A DNA stretch of 64,000 nucleotides from Marinitoga lauensis (lineage in GTDB: Bacteria > Thermotogota > Thermotogae > Petrotogales > Petrotogaceae). Below the pieces are notes generated by a model. The model saw only the letters and a program-made list of their open reading frames with translations. It was not told where the DNA came from and ran no database searches. Positions 20,025 to 29,741 of the stretch are shown in pieces. The stretch spans positions 248,001 through 312,000 of the forward strand of contig NZ_QHLX01000001.1 of the NCBI RefSeq assembly GCF_004135675.1, read 5' to 3'. The stretch's first letter is position 1. The number at the start of each line of letters is the position of its first letter. Made by a program: the position numbers and the translations under genes.

Positions 20025-21518
20025 TTAATGTTTAAAGTGTCTCATATTTGTAAATACCATTGATATCCCCAATTCCTTTGCTGCTTTTATAGAATCTTCA
20101 TCTCTTATAGAACCCCAGGTTGTATTATAGCCTTTATATTATATTCTCCTGCCTTTCTTACTACATCATCAAATGGGAAAAATGCATCTGATGCAAGGAC
20201 AATACCGTCTTTTGCTCTATCAAGTGCATCAATAGCTGCCCATATTCTATTTGGTTGTCCTGAACCTATTCCTATTGCCATTTTTTCTTTAGAAACAACA
20301 ATTGCGTTTGACTTTGCATGTTTAACGACTTTAAATGCAAAAATCAATTCTTCTATTAAATCTTTTTCTATTGAATCATCTGTTACTATCTTTAATGATT
20401 CAAATAATTTTGTATCTCTTTCCTGCACCAGTATACCACCATCTACCGATGTGTATTCAAATTTTTGAGATGGTTTTGTATTTGCTTTTAATATTCTTAA
20501 ATTCTTTTTCTTTTTTAATATTTCAATAGCTTCTTCTTCAAATTCTGGAGCTATTATTACCTCCAAAAATATCTTTTTCATCTCTTTTGCAGTTTCAACG
20601 GTTATTTTATGATTAAAAGCCACTATGCCACCAAAAATAGAAATTGGATCACATTCATATGCTTTTTTATATGCCTCTAAATTATCTTTCCCAACGGCCA
20701 CTCCACATGGTGTTTGATGTTTAACCGCACAACAAACATTTTCTTCAAACTCATTTACCACTTTCCACGCAACGTCTATATCCTTAAAATTATTATATGA
20801 TAATTCTTTTCCATTTAATTGCTCAAAATCTGTGAAAAAGCCTTTTTCAATGGAATTTTCATAATATACCGCTTTTTGATGTGGATTTTCGCCATATCTT
20901 AATTCGCTTTTTTCTTAAGAGGTAATGTTAAATATTTTGAAAAATTTTCACCTAAAAGATTATTGAAATATGTAGAAATAAGGGAATCATAATATGCAGT
21001 AAGATTAAACGCTTTAGCAGCTAAATATTTTCTTATTTCATAATTTATATCTTTTATGTTTTCTATTATTAGATCTATATCTTCTGGGTCAGTGAGTATT
21101 ATTGTGTTTTCAAAATTCTTAGCAGCTGCTCTTATGAGGGTGGGCCGCCTATATCAATAAATTCTATTAATTCTTTCGTGTTTAAATTTTCTTTTAATTT
21201 TTCTTCAAAGGGGTATAGGTTTACATATACAAAATCTATTTTCTCAATATTCAAATCTTTTAATGTTTTTATATCTTCTTCAATATCTCGAGCTAATATT
21301 CCACCATGTATTTTAGGGTGCAATGTCTTTACTCTTCCACCTAATATTTCCGGAAATTCTGTTATTTCCTCTACTTTTATCACATTAAAACCGTGTTTTC
21401 CCAGATATTTTGCTGTATTACCTGTAGAAATTATTTCATAATTATTCTCTATCAATATAGCTGCTAATTTTTCTATATTATCTTTATAATACGCGGATAT
21501 AAGTGCTCTTTTCATCAT
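20025..21518 (-). CDS. purH: Bifunctional AICAR transformylase / IMP cyclohydrolase, three frameshifts
   Basis: Catalyses the last two steps to IMP. The N-terminal MGS-like cyclohydrolase domain has [25 protein letters not shown] and [15 protein letters not shown]. The transformylase domain has [38 protein letters not shown] and [10 protein letters not shown], ending MRHFKH. Single-base losses occur at about 21137 (GGPP/LIRAAAK junction), about 20918 (A run in [11 protein letters not shown]) and about 20117 (a G run in QPGGSIRDED). With them restored the protein is ~498 residues, normal for PurH. IMP synthesis needs this enzyme, so real inactivation by three separate lesions is unlikely. Confidence 0.93.
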
Positions 21519-21524
21519 TACCTC

Positions 21525-22097
21525 CTATGCTGTTATTGTTAATTTTCTCAACACTTTATCTATCACCTTAGGATATAATTTATGTTCTAATTTATGAATT
21601 TTTTCTTCTAATGTTTCTAATGTGTCCTCGGGTTCTATTTTAACAACTTCCTGAGTAATTATCTTTCCACCATCAAGTTCATTATTTACATAATGCACCG
21701 TAACACCTGTATATTTAACGCCATATTCAAATGCCTGTTTAATAGCGTTTAATCCTTTAAAAGCTGGTAATAATGATGGGTGTATATTTAATATCCTCCC
21801 GGAAAAATATTCAACAATATATTCTGGTAATATTTTCATATAGCCTGCTAAAGCTATTAAATCTGGTTCTTCCTTCTTTAAATATTCAAAAAGTTTTTTA
21901 TTATAACTTTTCCTACTGTCAAAATGCTTATAATTTATCAATTCATAATCGATGTTTAATTTGATAGCTCTTTGCAATGCGTAAGCATCTCTGTTTTCAC
22001 TTATTAATTTTATTTCATATTTATTTCTTAATTTTTTTACTATAGCTTCGAAATTAGAACCATTGCCTGATGCTAAAACTATCAATTTTTTTTTCAT
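21525..22097 (-). CDS. purN: Phosphoribosylglycinamide formyltransferase
   Basis: Folate-dependent GAR transformylase, 190 residues. KLIVLASGNGSNFEAIV is the phosphate-binding N-terminus. NIHPSLLPAFKGLNAIKQAFEYG holds the catalytic Asn-His, and VNNELDGGKIITQ the catalytic Asp. The gene is intact and lies between purM and purH. It uses 10-formyl-THF, which links it to the folate genes at 49994-52759. Confidence 0.97.
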   Translation of the reverse strand: MKKKLIVLASGNGSNFEAIVKKLRNKYEIKLISENRDAYALQRAIKLNIDYELINYKHFDSRKSYNKKLFEYLKKEEPDLIALAGYMKILPEYIVEYFSGRILNIHPSLLPAFKGLNAIKQAFEYGVKYTGVTVHYVNNELDGGKIITQEVVKIEPEDTLETLEEKIHKLEHKLYPKVIDKVLRKLTITA

Positions 22098-22109
22098 GTT
22101 ATCGCCTTC

Positions 22110-23061
22110 CTAATAAGAAATTTTTACTTTTTTATCTCCATTTTCTATCCTTCCCAATTCGACAATTTCTTCTTCTGATAATAATTCTTTTACTTTTGAT
22201 AAGTTTTCTTTATCTAAAATATAAATCATGCCAATTCCCATGTTAAATACTCTGAATGCTTCTTTTAATGAAACTCCTGCATTCAAAATTTTTTTAAATA
22301 CATCATTAAATTCCCAGTTAACAATTATTTCTACACTTAACCCATCTGGTATTACTCTTGAAAGATTTTCTTCTATTCCGCCACCGGTGATATGTGCTGC
22401 TGCATGAATATACTCTTTTATTTTCAATGTTTGATTAATCATTAATTTTGTAGGAGCAATTAATTCTTCAAAAAAACTGATTTTTCCTTCATCCAATAAT
22501 TTTCTAATCAATGAATATCCATTTGAATGTATTCCATTTGATCTTAATCCTATTAATATATCTCCTTCTTTGACTTTATTTTTTCCTAAAATTTCACCTT
22601 TTTCCACTATTCCAACACCAAATCCCGCTACATCCACTCTATTATTAACTAATAACCCTGGTAATTCCGCAGTTTCACCTCCTATTAATTCACAATTAAC
22701 CTTTTCTAAGGTATTTATCAGGTAATTTAAGAAATCTGCTCCATCTTTACTATTTAATCTTCCTGTGGCGTAATAATCTAAAAAAAACAATGGTTTTGCT
22801 CCGACACAAACCAGATCATTTAAAACCATACCAACTAAGTCCCTGGCTACAATATCCCATCTTTTTCTTTTTCTAAAAGAACCATTTTTGTTCCAACCCA
22901 TCTGTGGAAGCAACTAAAAGTGGGTTGTTATAGTTTTTGATAATATCTTTTAAAGGAAAAACTCCTGCATACATATCAGCATTATCTTTTAATTTATCCT
23001 TTATACGAGAAATCATTTTGTTAGCTTCATCAATATTAACTCCACTTGTTTTATAATCCAT
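22110..23061 (-). CDS. purM: Phosphoribosylformylglycinamidine cyclo-ligase, two frameshifts
   Basis: AIR synthetase. It starts MDYKTSGVNIDEANKMI and continues AGVFPLKDII, ASTDGVGTKMVLLEKEKRWDIVARDLVGMVLNDL after repair, VGGETAELPG and AAHITGGGIEENL. One G is missing in the DGVGT loop (about 22907) and one A in the EKEKR segment (about 22870). Together they make the apparent split and overlap of two frames. Repaired length is ~317 residues, slightly short of the usual 340. GAGGTG precedes the ATG at 23061. Its position behind the IS110 element means its transcription depends on read-through or a promoter in the element. Confidence 0.93.
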
Positions 23062-23236
23062 ACTTTCACCTCGTATAATAAGTATATATTAAAATAATAA
23101 TTTATATTTATATTATGTTAGTATTATGCTCTTTGAAAAGTTAATAGTATTTATTATTTTAATATTTTTATTATTTTGTTTATTCATTTTTGATTTAGTT
23201 TTTTCTCTGGTAAAATAGTTTTAGGTTATTCACCTT

Positions 23237-23341
23237 GAGCTTTTTGCTCTTAAATGAGATTTCTAAACTAGAGTACAGTTTTTTACTTGCCGGAAAATGT
23301 CCGCCTCGATTTATATCTTGCGAGGGTGTAATACTGTACTC
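23237..23341 (+). ncRNA. Candidate bridge RNA of the IS110 element
   Basis: The region just before the recombinase start folds into several stems. These are GAGC-ttttt-GCTC (23237-23249) and an outer stem GAGTACAG (23271-23278) / CTGTACTC (23334-23341). The outer stem encloses CGGA / TCCG (23291-23303) and CCTCG / CGAGG (23304-23325). IS110-group elements encode a bridge RNA in this position, with loops that pair to target and donor DNA. Target-matching loops cannot be assigned without knowing the element ends. Confidence 0.55.
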
Positions 23342-23358
23342 AACTGGAGGTGCTTTTT

Positions 23359-24507
23359 ATGCCTACTTTAGCTATTGATGTTTCTAAGAGCTCTCTTTCT
23401 TTTTATTCCGATTTTATTGGTTCCGGTGTTGTTGAAAATTCACCTCAAGGCATTTTTGATTTGTTTAATAGGGCTTCTTCTGTTTCTAATGATTTTATCC
23501 TTGTTCTTGAATCAACAGGCATTTATTCTTTTGATATTGCTGATTTTTTCTTTAATCATTCTATTTCTGTTTTCTGGGTTAAAACTGATAATATGAAGGT
23601 CTATCGTAAGATTCTTAATCGTCAAAAAACTGATTCTATTGACGCTAAACTAATTTTTGATATCGCTTCTAAATTTCCAGAATCTTTAGTTCCTTTTATT
23701 GATAATTCTAATATTATTAGTGACCTTCGTAATCTCACTAGATTATATTTGAAATTCAATGAAGATATTGCTCGTTTGAAACTACGTTTATATTCTTATG
23801 TCGCTCTTTATTTCCCTGACCTCGATTTTAAATTAAATAAGACTTTTGAATCTTTGCTCATGGATTTTACTGTTGAAGAAATTGCTTCTATGCCTGTTGA
23901 TGATTTGTTTGAATATATTGCAAAAGTTTCCAGACATAGAGTTTCTGCTAAACATTTAGCTGAAAAATTACATTCTCTTGCTAAAAATGCCTTGAGGTTA
24001 AGACCTAATTATTCTAATACTCTTAGACTTTCTATTGTTTCTACTATTGAACTAATACAACACTATGAGAAGCAAATTAATCTTATTAAATCTGAAATTT
24101 CTAAATTACTTAAAAGAATTCCTAATACTTTAGTTACTGTTAAAGGTATTGGTGATATTACCGCTGCTGGTATCATTGCTGAAATTGGTAATATTAATCG
24201 TTTTAAAAATGCTTCTGCTTTAGCTTCTTATGCTGGTTTAGTCTGGTACGTTAATCAAAGCGGTAATTTCAAAGCTGAAAATACTAGATTAACTAAAAAG
24301 GGTAATAAATATTTAAGAACTTATCTTGTTATGGCTGCTAATTTTCTTAAAACTCATAATCCTGTTTTTAAAGAATTTTATCGTAAAAAGTATTCTCAAT
24401 CTCATTCTCATCATCATATGAGAGCTCTTATTTTAACTGCTAGAAAATTGGTTAATCTTGTTTTTTATTTACTTAAAAATAATACTCCTTATGTTATTAT
24501 GAAATAA
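23359..24507 (+). CDS. IS110-family transposase (DEDD recombinase)
   Basis: 382 residues, intact. The N-terminal RuvC-like DEDD domain has TLAIDVSKSSLSFY (first Asp), ILVLESTGIYSFD (Glu) and KTDSIDAKLIFDIA (the D-x-x-D pair). The C-terminal Tnp domain has LVTVKGIGDITAAGIIAEI, NASALASYAGLVW, NQSGNF with the presumed catalytic Ser, and TKKGNKYLRTYLVMAA. The start is ATG 23359, since GGAGGTG lies just upstream; the GTG at 23350 is part of that site. It acts with the structured RNA encoded just upstream. An intact frame suggests recent insertion. Confidence 0.93.
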   Translation: MPTLAIDVSKSSLSFYSDFIGSGVVENSPQGIFDLFNRASSVSNDFILVLESTGIYSFDIADFFFNHSISVFWVKTDNMKVYRKILNRQKTDSIDAKLIFDIASKFPESLVPFIDNSNIISDLRNLTRLYLKFNEDIARLKLRLYSYVALYFPDLDFKLNKTFESLLMDFTVEEIASMPVDDLFEYIAKVSRHRVSAKHLAEKLHSLAKNALRLRPNYSNTLRLSIVSTIELIQHYEKQINLIKSEISKLLKRIPNTLVTVKGIGDITAAGIIAEIGNINRFKNASALASYAGLVWYVNQSGNFKAENTRLTKKGNKYLRTYLVMAANFLKTHNPVFKEFYRKKYSQSHSHHHMRALILTARKLVNLVFYLLKNNTPYVIMK

Positions 24508-24607
24508 TAACTTTTTCATCTATATCTTTTTTCGTTCAATTTTAATATTTATTCTTATATAGTCATTCTTATGACTAATTATTTTTGTTTTTCTCTTTTT
24601 TATTCAT

Positions 24608-25978
24608 TTAACTGTTTACCGGAAATCTCACAAAACAATGAAAACAATAATTTTTAAACTCTTCTTTTAATATATCCTTTATACCTTCCAATGAAATATA
24701 TCCAACCGAATCTGCATTAAACTCCTTTTTTAACTCTTCTATAGTCATATTTGCTGCAATTAACTCTTTGGTGCTTGGCATGTCCACACCCCAATGACAT
24801 GTATTAAGTACCTTAGGACTTGCAATTCTTACATGCACCTCTTTAGCTCCCGCATTCTTTAACATGTTCACTATCTTCTTCATCGTTGTTCCTCTTACAA
24901 TAGAATCATCTACAAGAACAACCTTTTTATCCTTTATTACCTGTGAAATAGGTGGTAACTTTCTTCTTACTCCGATTTCTCTATCTCTTTGATTTGGGTT
25001 AATAAAGGTTCTTCCCACATATCTGTTTCTCATTAATCCCATTTCAATGGGAATCTTAATTTCTTTTGAATACCCCAATGCTGCAGAAAAACCACTATCA
25101 AGAACGGGAACAACTATATCCGCTTCAACCGGATTTTCTTTTGCACATAATTTTCCAAGTTCTTCTCTCATGAGATGAACATTTTTTCCAAACACATTTG
25201 AATCTGGTCTTGCAAAATATATATGTTCAAAAAAACAATATCTTTTTTCAGAACTTTCAATGTTAAATTTCTTTATTCCATTCTCTGAAAATTCTATAGC
25301 TTCTCCTGGAGATACTTCATAAATCTTATCCAGATCAGGGTTTAGAAAATTAAACCCACTATCTTCAGAAGATATATGGTATCCATTTTCCGAAATATAG
25401 TAATACAATGGTCTATAGCCATTTTTATCCCTTAATGCTATAATTCTATTGTTAAATAGTAAAAGCAAGGAATATGATGGTGCCACTTCATCAAATATTG
25501 TATTTGCAATATCTTCAAGCGTCCAGTCATTTATATTTTTGTGTAATTTTTTGATTAAAATATGCAGTATTAATTCTGTATCGCTTTCAGTTAAAAATAT
25601 TGTTCCTCTTTCTTCAAGCATGGATCTTAAATCTTCTGCATTTTCTATTTGGCCATTATGGGCAATAGCAAAGTGTTCATTTTTAAATCTCACATGAAAT
25701 GGTTGTGAATTTTGAATTTCCGATCTTCCCTTTGTTGAATATCTAACGTGACCTATGGCTAAAGGACTGTTTAATTTTTTCATTATTCCATTATTAAAAA
25801 CATCTACAACCATTCCCATTTTTTTATACACCTTTATTTCATCACCAGAAATATATGCCACACCTGCTGATTCCTGACCACGATGCTGTAATGCAATTAA
25901 ACCTTCAACAACATAGGGAATAGCGTTTTCTTCATTTTTTAAATAAGCTCCATATATTCCGCATTCTTCCATTAACAT
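24608..25978 (-). CDS. purF: Amidophosphoribosyltransferase
   Basis: Catalyses the first committed purine step, PRPP plus glutamine to phosphoribosylamine. MLMEECGIYGAYLK places the N-terminal nucleophile Cys at position 6, exposed after a short propeptide as in the Bacillus type. Further motifs are LAIGHVRYSTKGRSEIQNSQPF, VVLVDDSIVRGTTMKKIV (PRPP loop) and the Fe-S cysteines in RYCFFEHIYFARPDS, NTCHWGVDMPS and NYCFHCF. It ends FVRFPVNS where relatives have FTGKYP. The IS110 element starts just after the stop and may have changed the last residues. The gene is intact, 456 residues. Confidence 0.96.
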   Translation of the reverse strand: MLMEECGIYGAYLKNEENAIPYVVEGLIALQHRGQESAGVAYISGDEIKVYKKMGMVVDVFNNGIMKKLNSPLAIGHVRYSTKGRSEIQNSQPFHVRFKNEHFAIAHNGQIENAEDLRSMLEERGTIFLTESDTELILHILIKKLHKNINDWTLEDIANTIFDEVAPSYSLLLLFNNRIIALRDKNGYRPLYYYISENGYHISSEDSGFNFLNPDLDKIYEVSPGEAIEFSENGIKKFNIESSEKRYCFFEHIYFARPDSNVFGKNVHLMREELGKLCAKENPVEADIVVPVLDSGFSAALGYSKEIKIPIEMGLMRNRYVGRTFINPNQRDREIGVRRKLPPISQVIKDKKVVLVDDSIVRGTTMKKIVNMLKNAGAKEVHVRIASPKVLNTCHWGVDMPSTKELIAANMTIEELKKEFNADSVGYISLEGIKDILKEEFKNYCFHCFVRFPVNS

Positions 25979-25980
25979 TT

Positions 25981-28125
25981 TTATTCCTCCATATACTTTT
26001 GAATGGAATTAAAATAAATATCCTTTAATTCATCAAAATCGAATTTATCAAATCCTAAATCGAACCCATAGTCATCAGGCATTACTTCACCTATATTCTT
26101 AAATGCTATATTTTTACTCTTTAAAATATCTTCCAAAACTTTTGTTTTTTCTGCAGGCACTGTTAAGATAAATCTTGATTGATTTTCACCAAATAATTCC
26201 TCTAAACTATTTCCTAAATTTCCTTTAAATCCCTTTCCTCCATTTAAAGCTGATTCTAAAACTGCAACTGTTAATCCTCCTTTAAATACATCATGAACGG
26301 AATTCACCACTTCATTTTCAATTAAATCCCATATTGCTTCATATAATTTTAATTCTAATTCTGGATCAACTTTATCAATTTCTCCACCAATAAAATTACT
26401 TAAAATTCTTTGATATATACTTCCACCAATTTTCTTTTTATTTAATTCTACTTTTCCAATTAAATATACTTTATCCGTTACATTTTTAAAGGTCATATCC
26501 ATCATTTTGTCTATCGCTATTTCACCAACCATTCCAATTACTGGTGTCGGTAATATTGCCATATTTTCTGATTCATTGTAGAAACTAACATTACCGCCTG
26601 TAACAGGAATATTCAGGTTTTTACACGCTTCGGATAGTCCTTCGATACTCTTCTCGAATTGCCACATCACCATATCATCTTCAGGATTACCAAAATTCAT
26701 ATTATCCGTAATCCCTAATGGTTTTGCGCCTACTGAAACTAAATTCCTTGCTGCTTCAAACACGATGTTTTTACTACCTTCATATGGATCTATATAAGAA
26801 TATAATCCGTTTCCGTCAATAGTTATAGCAATACCTTTATTGGTATCTTTTATCCATACCACAGAAGCATCAGCTTTACCGGGTGTGATTAAAGTATTTG
26901 TTCCCACCTTATAATCATATTGTTCAAAAATCCATGATTTATTCACAATATTGATATTACTTATAATTTTATAAAATGCTGTTTTTAGATCTATATCTAA
27001 TTCAAACTTTTTATTTTTTATTTCTTTAATATATAAAGGTTCTTCAGTAGGTCTATACATAGAAGGTGCATCTACAAGGGAAGATATTGGCATTTCAGAA
27101 AGCACTTTTCCTTCTTTTAATATTCTTATATTTTCTCCTTCTATTGTTTTTCCTATAACTGCATAATCTAAGAAATATTTTTTAGCTATCTTTTCAATTT
27201 CCTTCTCTTCACCTGGTTCTACAAGAAACAACATTCTTTCCTGGGATTCTGATAATAGTATTTCCCATGGTTTCATATTTTCTTCTCTTAATGGAACCTT
27301 ATCCATATATAATTCACAACCAAGATTGCCTTTAAATGACATTTCAGAAGATGAACTCAAAATCCCTGCAGCTCCCATATCCTGACAGGCTAAAACGCCT
27401 TTTAATTTCAATATTTCCAATGTTGCTTCAATAAGATTTTTTTCAGAAAAAGGATCACCAACCTGAACTGATGGTCTATCATCCTTTCCCGATAATTCCT
27501 TTGAAGCAAAAGATGCTCCATGAATCCCATCTCTTCCAGTTTTTGAACCTACATAAACATATAATTTTTCCGCATTATTCGCTTTTGATGAAGCTAATTC
27601 ATCTTTTTTTGCAAGTCCAACACACATAACATTAACAAGAGGATTAGTATTATAACTTTCATCAAAATATGTTTCACCTGCAACTGTAGGGACACCTATG
27701 GAATTACCATAACCGCTAATTCCAGATACAACTCCCTCAAAAATATTTTTCGATTTAATATTTATGCCAAATCTCAAAGAGTCCAGAAGAGCTACAGGTC
27801 TTGCACCCATTGCAAGAACATCTCTAACAATACCTCCTATACCTGTTGCAGCACCCTGATATGGTTCTACAGCACTTGGATGATTATGACTTTCAACTTT
27901 AAAAACCACTGCATAATCATCTATCATTACATATCCTGCATTTTCATTTTCTATATTTTTAGGTAATTTTTTGAGTAATTCTTTAGAATGTTTGTACCCA
28001 CAATGTTCTGACCATTGTGCAGAATACATATATACTTCTAATTCATTTGGTTCTCTATTTAAATCTTTTTTTATTTTTTCATATTCAAAATCTTTTAATC
28101 CTAATTCCAGATATAAATTATTCAT
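25981..28125 (-). CDS. purL: Phosphoribosylformylglycinamidine synthase subunit PurL
   Basis: 714 residues, the small-PurL type that works with separate PurS and PurQ. It converts FGAR to FGAM with ATP and ammonia. Motifs are EWSEHCGYKHSK-like QWSEHCGYKHSKELL near the N-terminus, FKVESHNHPSAVEPYQGAATGIGGIVRD, GIHGASFASKEL and VTGGNVSFYNE, and the two-fold repeat of AIRS domains. The frame is intact and overlaps purQ by eight bases. Its stop is followed directly by the purF ribosome-binding site. Confidence 0.97.
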   Translation of the reverse strand: MNNLYLELGLKDFEYEKIKKDLNREPNELEVYMYSAQWSEHCGYKHSKELLKKLPKNIENENAGYVMIDDYAVVFKVESHNHPSAVEPYQGAATGIGGIVRDVLAMGARPVALLDSLRFGINIKSKNIFEGVVSGISGYGNSIGVPTVAGETYFDESYNTNPLVNVMCVGLAKKDELASSKANNAEKLYVYVGSKTGRDGIHGASFASKELSGKDDRPSVQVGDPFSEKNLIEATLEILKLKGVLACQDMGAAGILSSSSEMSFKGNLGCELYMDKVPLREENMKPWEILLSESQERMLFLVEPGEEKEIEKIAKKYFLDYAVIGKTIEGENIRILKEGKVLSEMPISSLVDAPSMYRPTEEPLYIKEIKNKKFELDIDLKTAFYKIISNINIVNKSWIFEQYDYKVGTNTLITPGKADASVVWIKDTNKGIAITIDGNGLYSYIDPYEGSKNIVFEAARNLVSVGAKPLGITDNMNFGNPEDDMVMWQFEKSIEGLSEACKNLNIPVTGGNVSFYNESENMAILPTPVIGMVGEIAIDKMMDMTFKNVTDKVYLIGKVELNKKKIGGSIYQRILSNFIGGEIDKVDPELELKLYEAIWDLIENEVVNSVHDVFKGGLTVAVLESALNGGKGFKGNLGNSLEELFGENQSRFILTVPAEKTKVLEDILKSKNIAFKNIGEVMPDDYGFDLGFDKFDFDELKDIYFNSIQKYMEE

Positions 28126-28780
28126 TTTCTAAAGACCTCCTGATTGACATCAAAATATGCAACCCATCTCCATTTCCTAATGTTTTTACAGAATTTCTTT
28201 CAGGATGTGGCATCATTCCTAAAACATTAAATTTCTCGTTGTATATCCCTGCTATGTTTCCTATAGAACCATTAGGATTATTTAAATATTCAAAAGCTAT
28301 TAAATTCCTTTCTTTTAAATAATCATAATTTTCAATATAGTAATTTCCCTCTGCATGAGCAATAGGAATTGTCAATACTTCTTTCTTAATATATTTTGAA
28401 AAAGGTGTTTTTTTATTAATAACTTTCACATCTACATCTCTACATATAAACTTTAAAGATTTATTTTTCGTTAAAGCACCTTTCAATAATTCTGCTTCAG
28501 TTAATATTTGGAAACCATTACAAATCCCTAATACTAATCCTCTATCTTCTTCTACATATTTCTCCACTTCTTTCATTATTGGAGAAAATTTAGCTAATGC
28601 ACCTGCTCTTAAATAATCACCATATGAAAATCCACCTGGTATAAATAATAATTCATATTTTTTTACATTTTCAAAATCATGCCAGATATATTCAACATTA
28701 AATCCAGCCATTTTTAAAGCGAATTCTGCATCTCTATCACAATTAGTTCCCGGAAAAACTATAATTCCTGCTTTTATCAT
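28118..28780 (-). CDS. purQ: Phosphoribosylformylglycinamidine synthase, glutaminase subunit
   Basis: A class I glutamine amidotransferase of 220 residues that supplies ammonia to PurL. The nucleophile Cys is in LVLGICNGFQILTEAELLKG. The N-terminus is AGIIVFPGTNCDRDAEFA, and the His/Glu end of the triad is in GMMPHPERN. It overlaps purS (ATGA) and purL. The order purS-purQ-purL matches the three-part enzyme. Confidence 0.97.
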   Translation of the reverse strand: MIKAGIIVFPGTNCDRDAEFALKMAGFNVEYIWHDFENVKKYELLFIPGGFSYGDYLRAGALAKFSPIMKEVEKYVEEDRGLVLGICNGFQILTEAELLKGALTKNKSLKFICRDVDVKVINKKTPFSKYIKKEVLTIPIAHAEGNYYIENYDYLKERNLIAFEYLNNPNGSIGNIAGIYNEKFNVLGMMPHPERNSVKTLGNGDGLHILMSIRRSLENE

Positions 28781-29037
28781 GCTTCTATCTCCTTTAATAA
28801 TTTCAATTCATAATTTTCCAAAACAGGATTTATTAAAGAATTATAGGTTATTTCATTAGCTAATTTTTCAGCTTCTACATTATCTTTTGCTTGAATTTCA
28901 AAGGTTATCAATTTTCCGAATCTAACATTATCTATTGGATATTTCATTCTCTTTAATACTTTTTGTGTGGCTAATCCTTGTGGATCCAATATTCCATTTT
29001 TTAATGTAATCAATGCTTCAAAAATATATTTTTTCAT
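28777..29037 (-). CDS. purS: Phosphoribosylformylglycinamidine synthase subunit PurS
   Basis: 86 residues, slightly above the family's ~80. The pattern LKNGILDPQGLATQKVLKRM, VRFGKLITFEI and AEKLANEITYNSLINPVLENYE is typical. PurS bridges PurQ and PurL. It overlaps both neighbours by a few bases, so translation is coupled. Confidence 0.95.
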   Translation of the reverse strand: MKKYIFEALITLKNGILDPQGLATQKVLKRMKYPIDNVRFGKLITFEIQAKDNVEAEKLANEITYNSLINPVLENYELKLLKEIEA

Positions 29038-29741
29038 ATATTTATCCTCCTTACAAATTCTGAATATTTATCTATAAGATCTCCTTTATCTTCTCTATAT
29101 ACATCTTTATCTAATGATTCCATAGTATCTTTATCCCAAAATCTACATGTGTCAGGAGAAATTTCATCTGCTAAATATACCTTATTATTTGAAATTCCAA
29201 ATTCCAGTTTATAATCCACAAGAATAATATTCTTTTCTTCCAGAAAATTTGAAAGAATATTGTTTATTTTTAATGCATAATATTCCAATTTATTCAAAAC
29301 ATTTTCTTTTACAAGTCTTAAGGATAAAACAACATTTCTACAAATCATCGGATCACCTAAATCATCATTTTTCAATGAATATTCAACTATTGGTTTTTCC
29401 AACTTAATTCCTTTTTCAATTCCATATCTTTTGCAAAAACTACCTGCTGTGTAATTTCTAACTATAACTTCAAGAGGAATTATTTCCACTTTTTTAGCAA
29501 GAAAAGAATTTTCATCTATATCAGATATCATATGAGTTGGAATTCCTTTTTCTTCAAGCATTTTAAAGAAAAAAATAGTAACTTTTTTGTTTATCTTTCC
29601 TTTGCCTATAATAGAATCCTTTTTTTCTCCATTAAACGCAGTTACATCATCTTTGAAATATATAATAACCTCATCTAAAGAACTTTCGTAGATTTTTTTA
29701 GCTTTTCCTTCATATAATAATTTCATTTCTCCGTTTTTCAT
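29034..29741 (-). CDS. purC: Phosphoribosylaminoimidazole-succinocarboxamide synthase
   Basis: SAICAR synthetase, 235 residues. It joins CAIR and aspartate with ATP. LLYEGKAKKIYES is the N-terminal nucleotide loop, with DDVTAFNGEKKDSIIGKG, VVRNYTAGSFCKRYG-like IVRNYTAGSFCKRY, and ADEISPDTCRFWD. I use ATG 29741 (MKNGEMKLLYEG) because GGAGGG lies at proper distance. It overlaps the purE stop (TAATG). A purB gene for the following lyase step is not in this window. Confidence 0.97.
   Translation of the reverse strand: MKNGEMKLLYEGKAKKIYESSLDEVIIYFKDDVTAFNGEKKDSIIGKGKINKKVTIFFFKMLEEKGIPTHMISDIDENSFLAKKVEIIPLEVIVRNYTAGSFCKRYGIEKGIKLEKPIVEYSLKNDDLGDPMICRNVVLSLRLVKENVLNKLEYYALKINNILSNFLEEKNIILVDYKLEFGISNNKVYLADEISPDTCRFWDKDTMESLDKDVYREDKGDLIDKYSEFVRRINI

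Larger units (their letters stand above)
23080..24607 (+). mobile_element. IS110-family insertion sequence inside the purine operon
   Basis: Between purM and purF, normally adjacent, lies about 1.5 kb in opposite orientation with one IS110-type recombinase gene and structured non-coding DNA at its left end. IS110 elements lack clear inverted repeats and leave little or no target duplication, so the exact ends are not visible; the stated limits are the purM ribosome-binding site and the purF stop. The base and codon use (T-rich coding strand, TCT and GAT rich) differs from the purine genes. It probably affects expression of purM-N-H-D. Confidence 0.85.
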
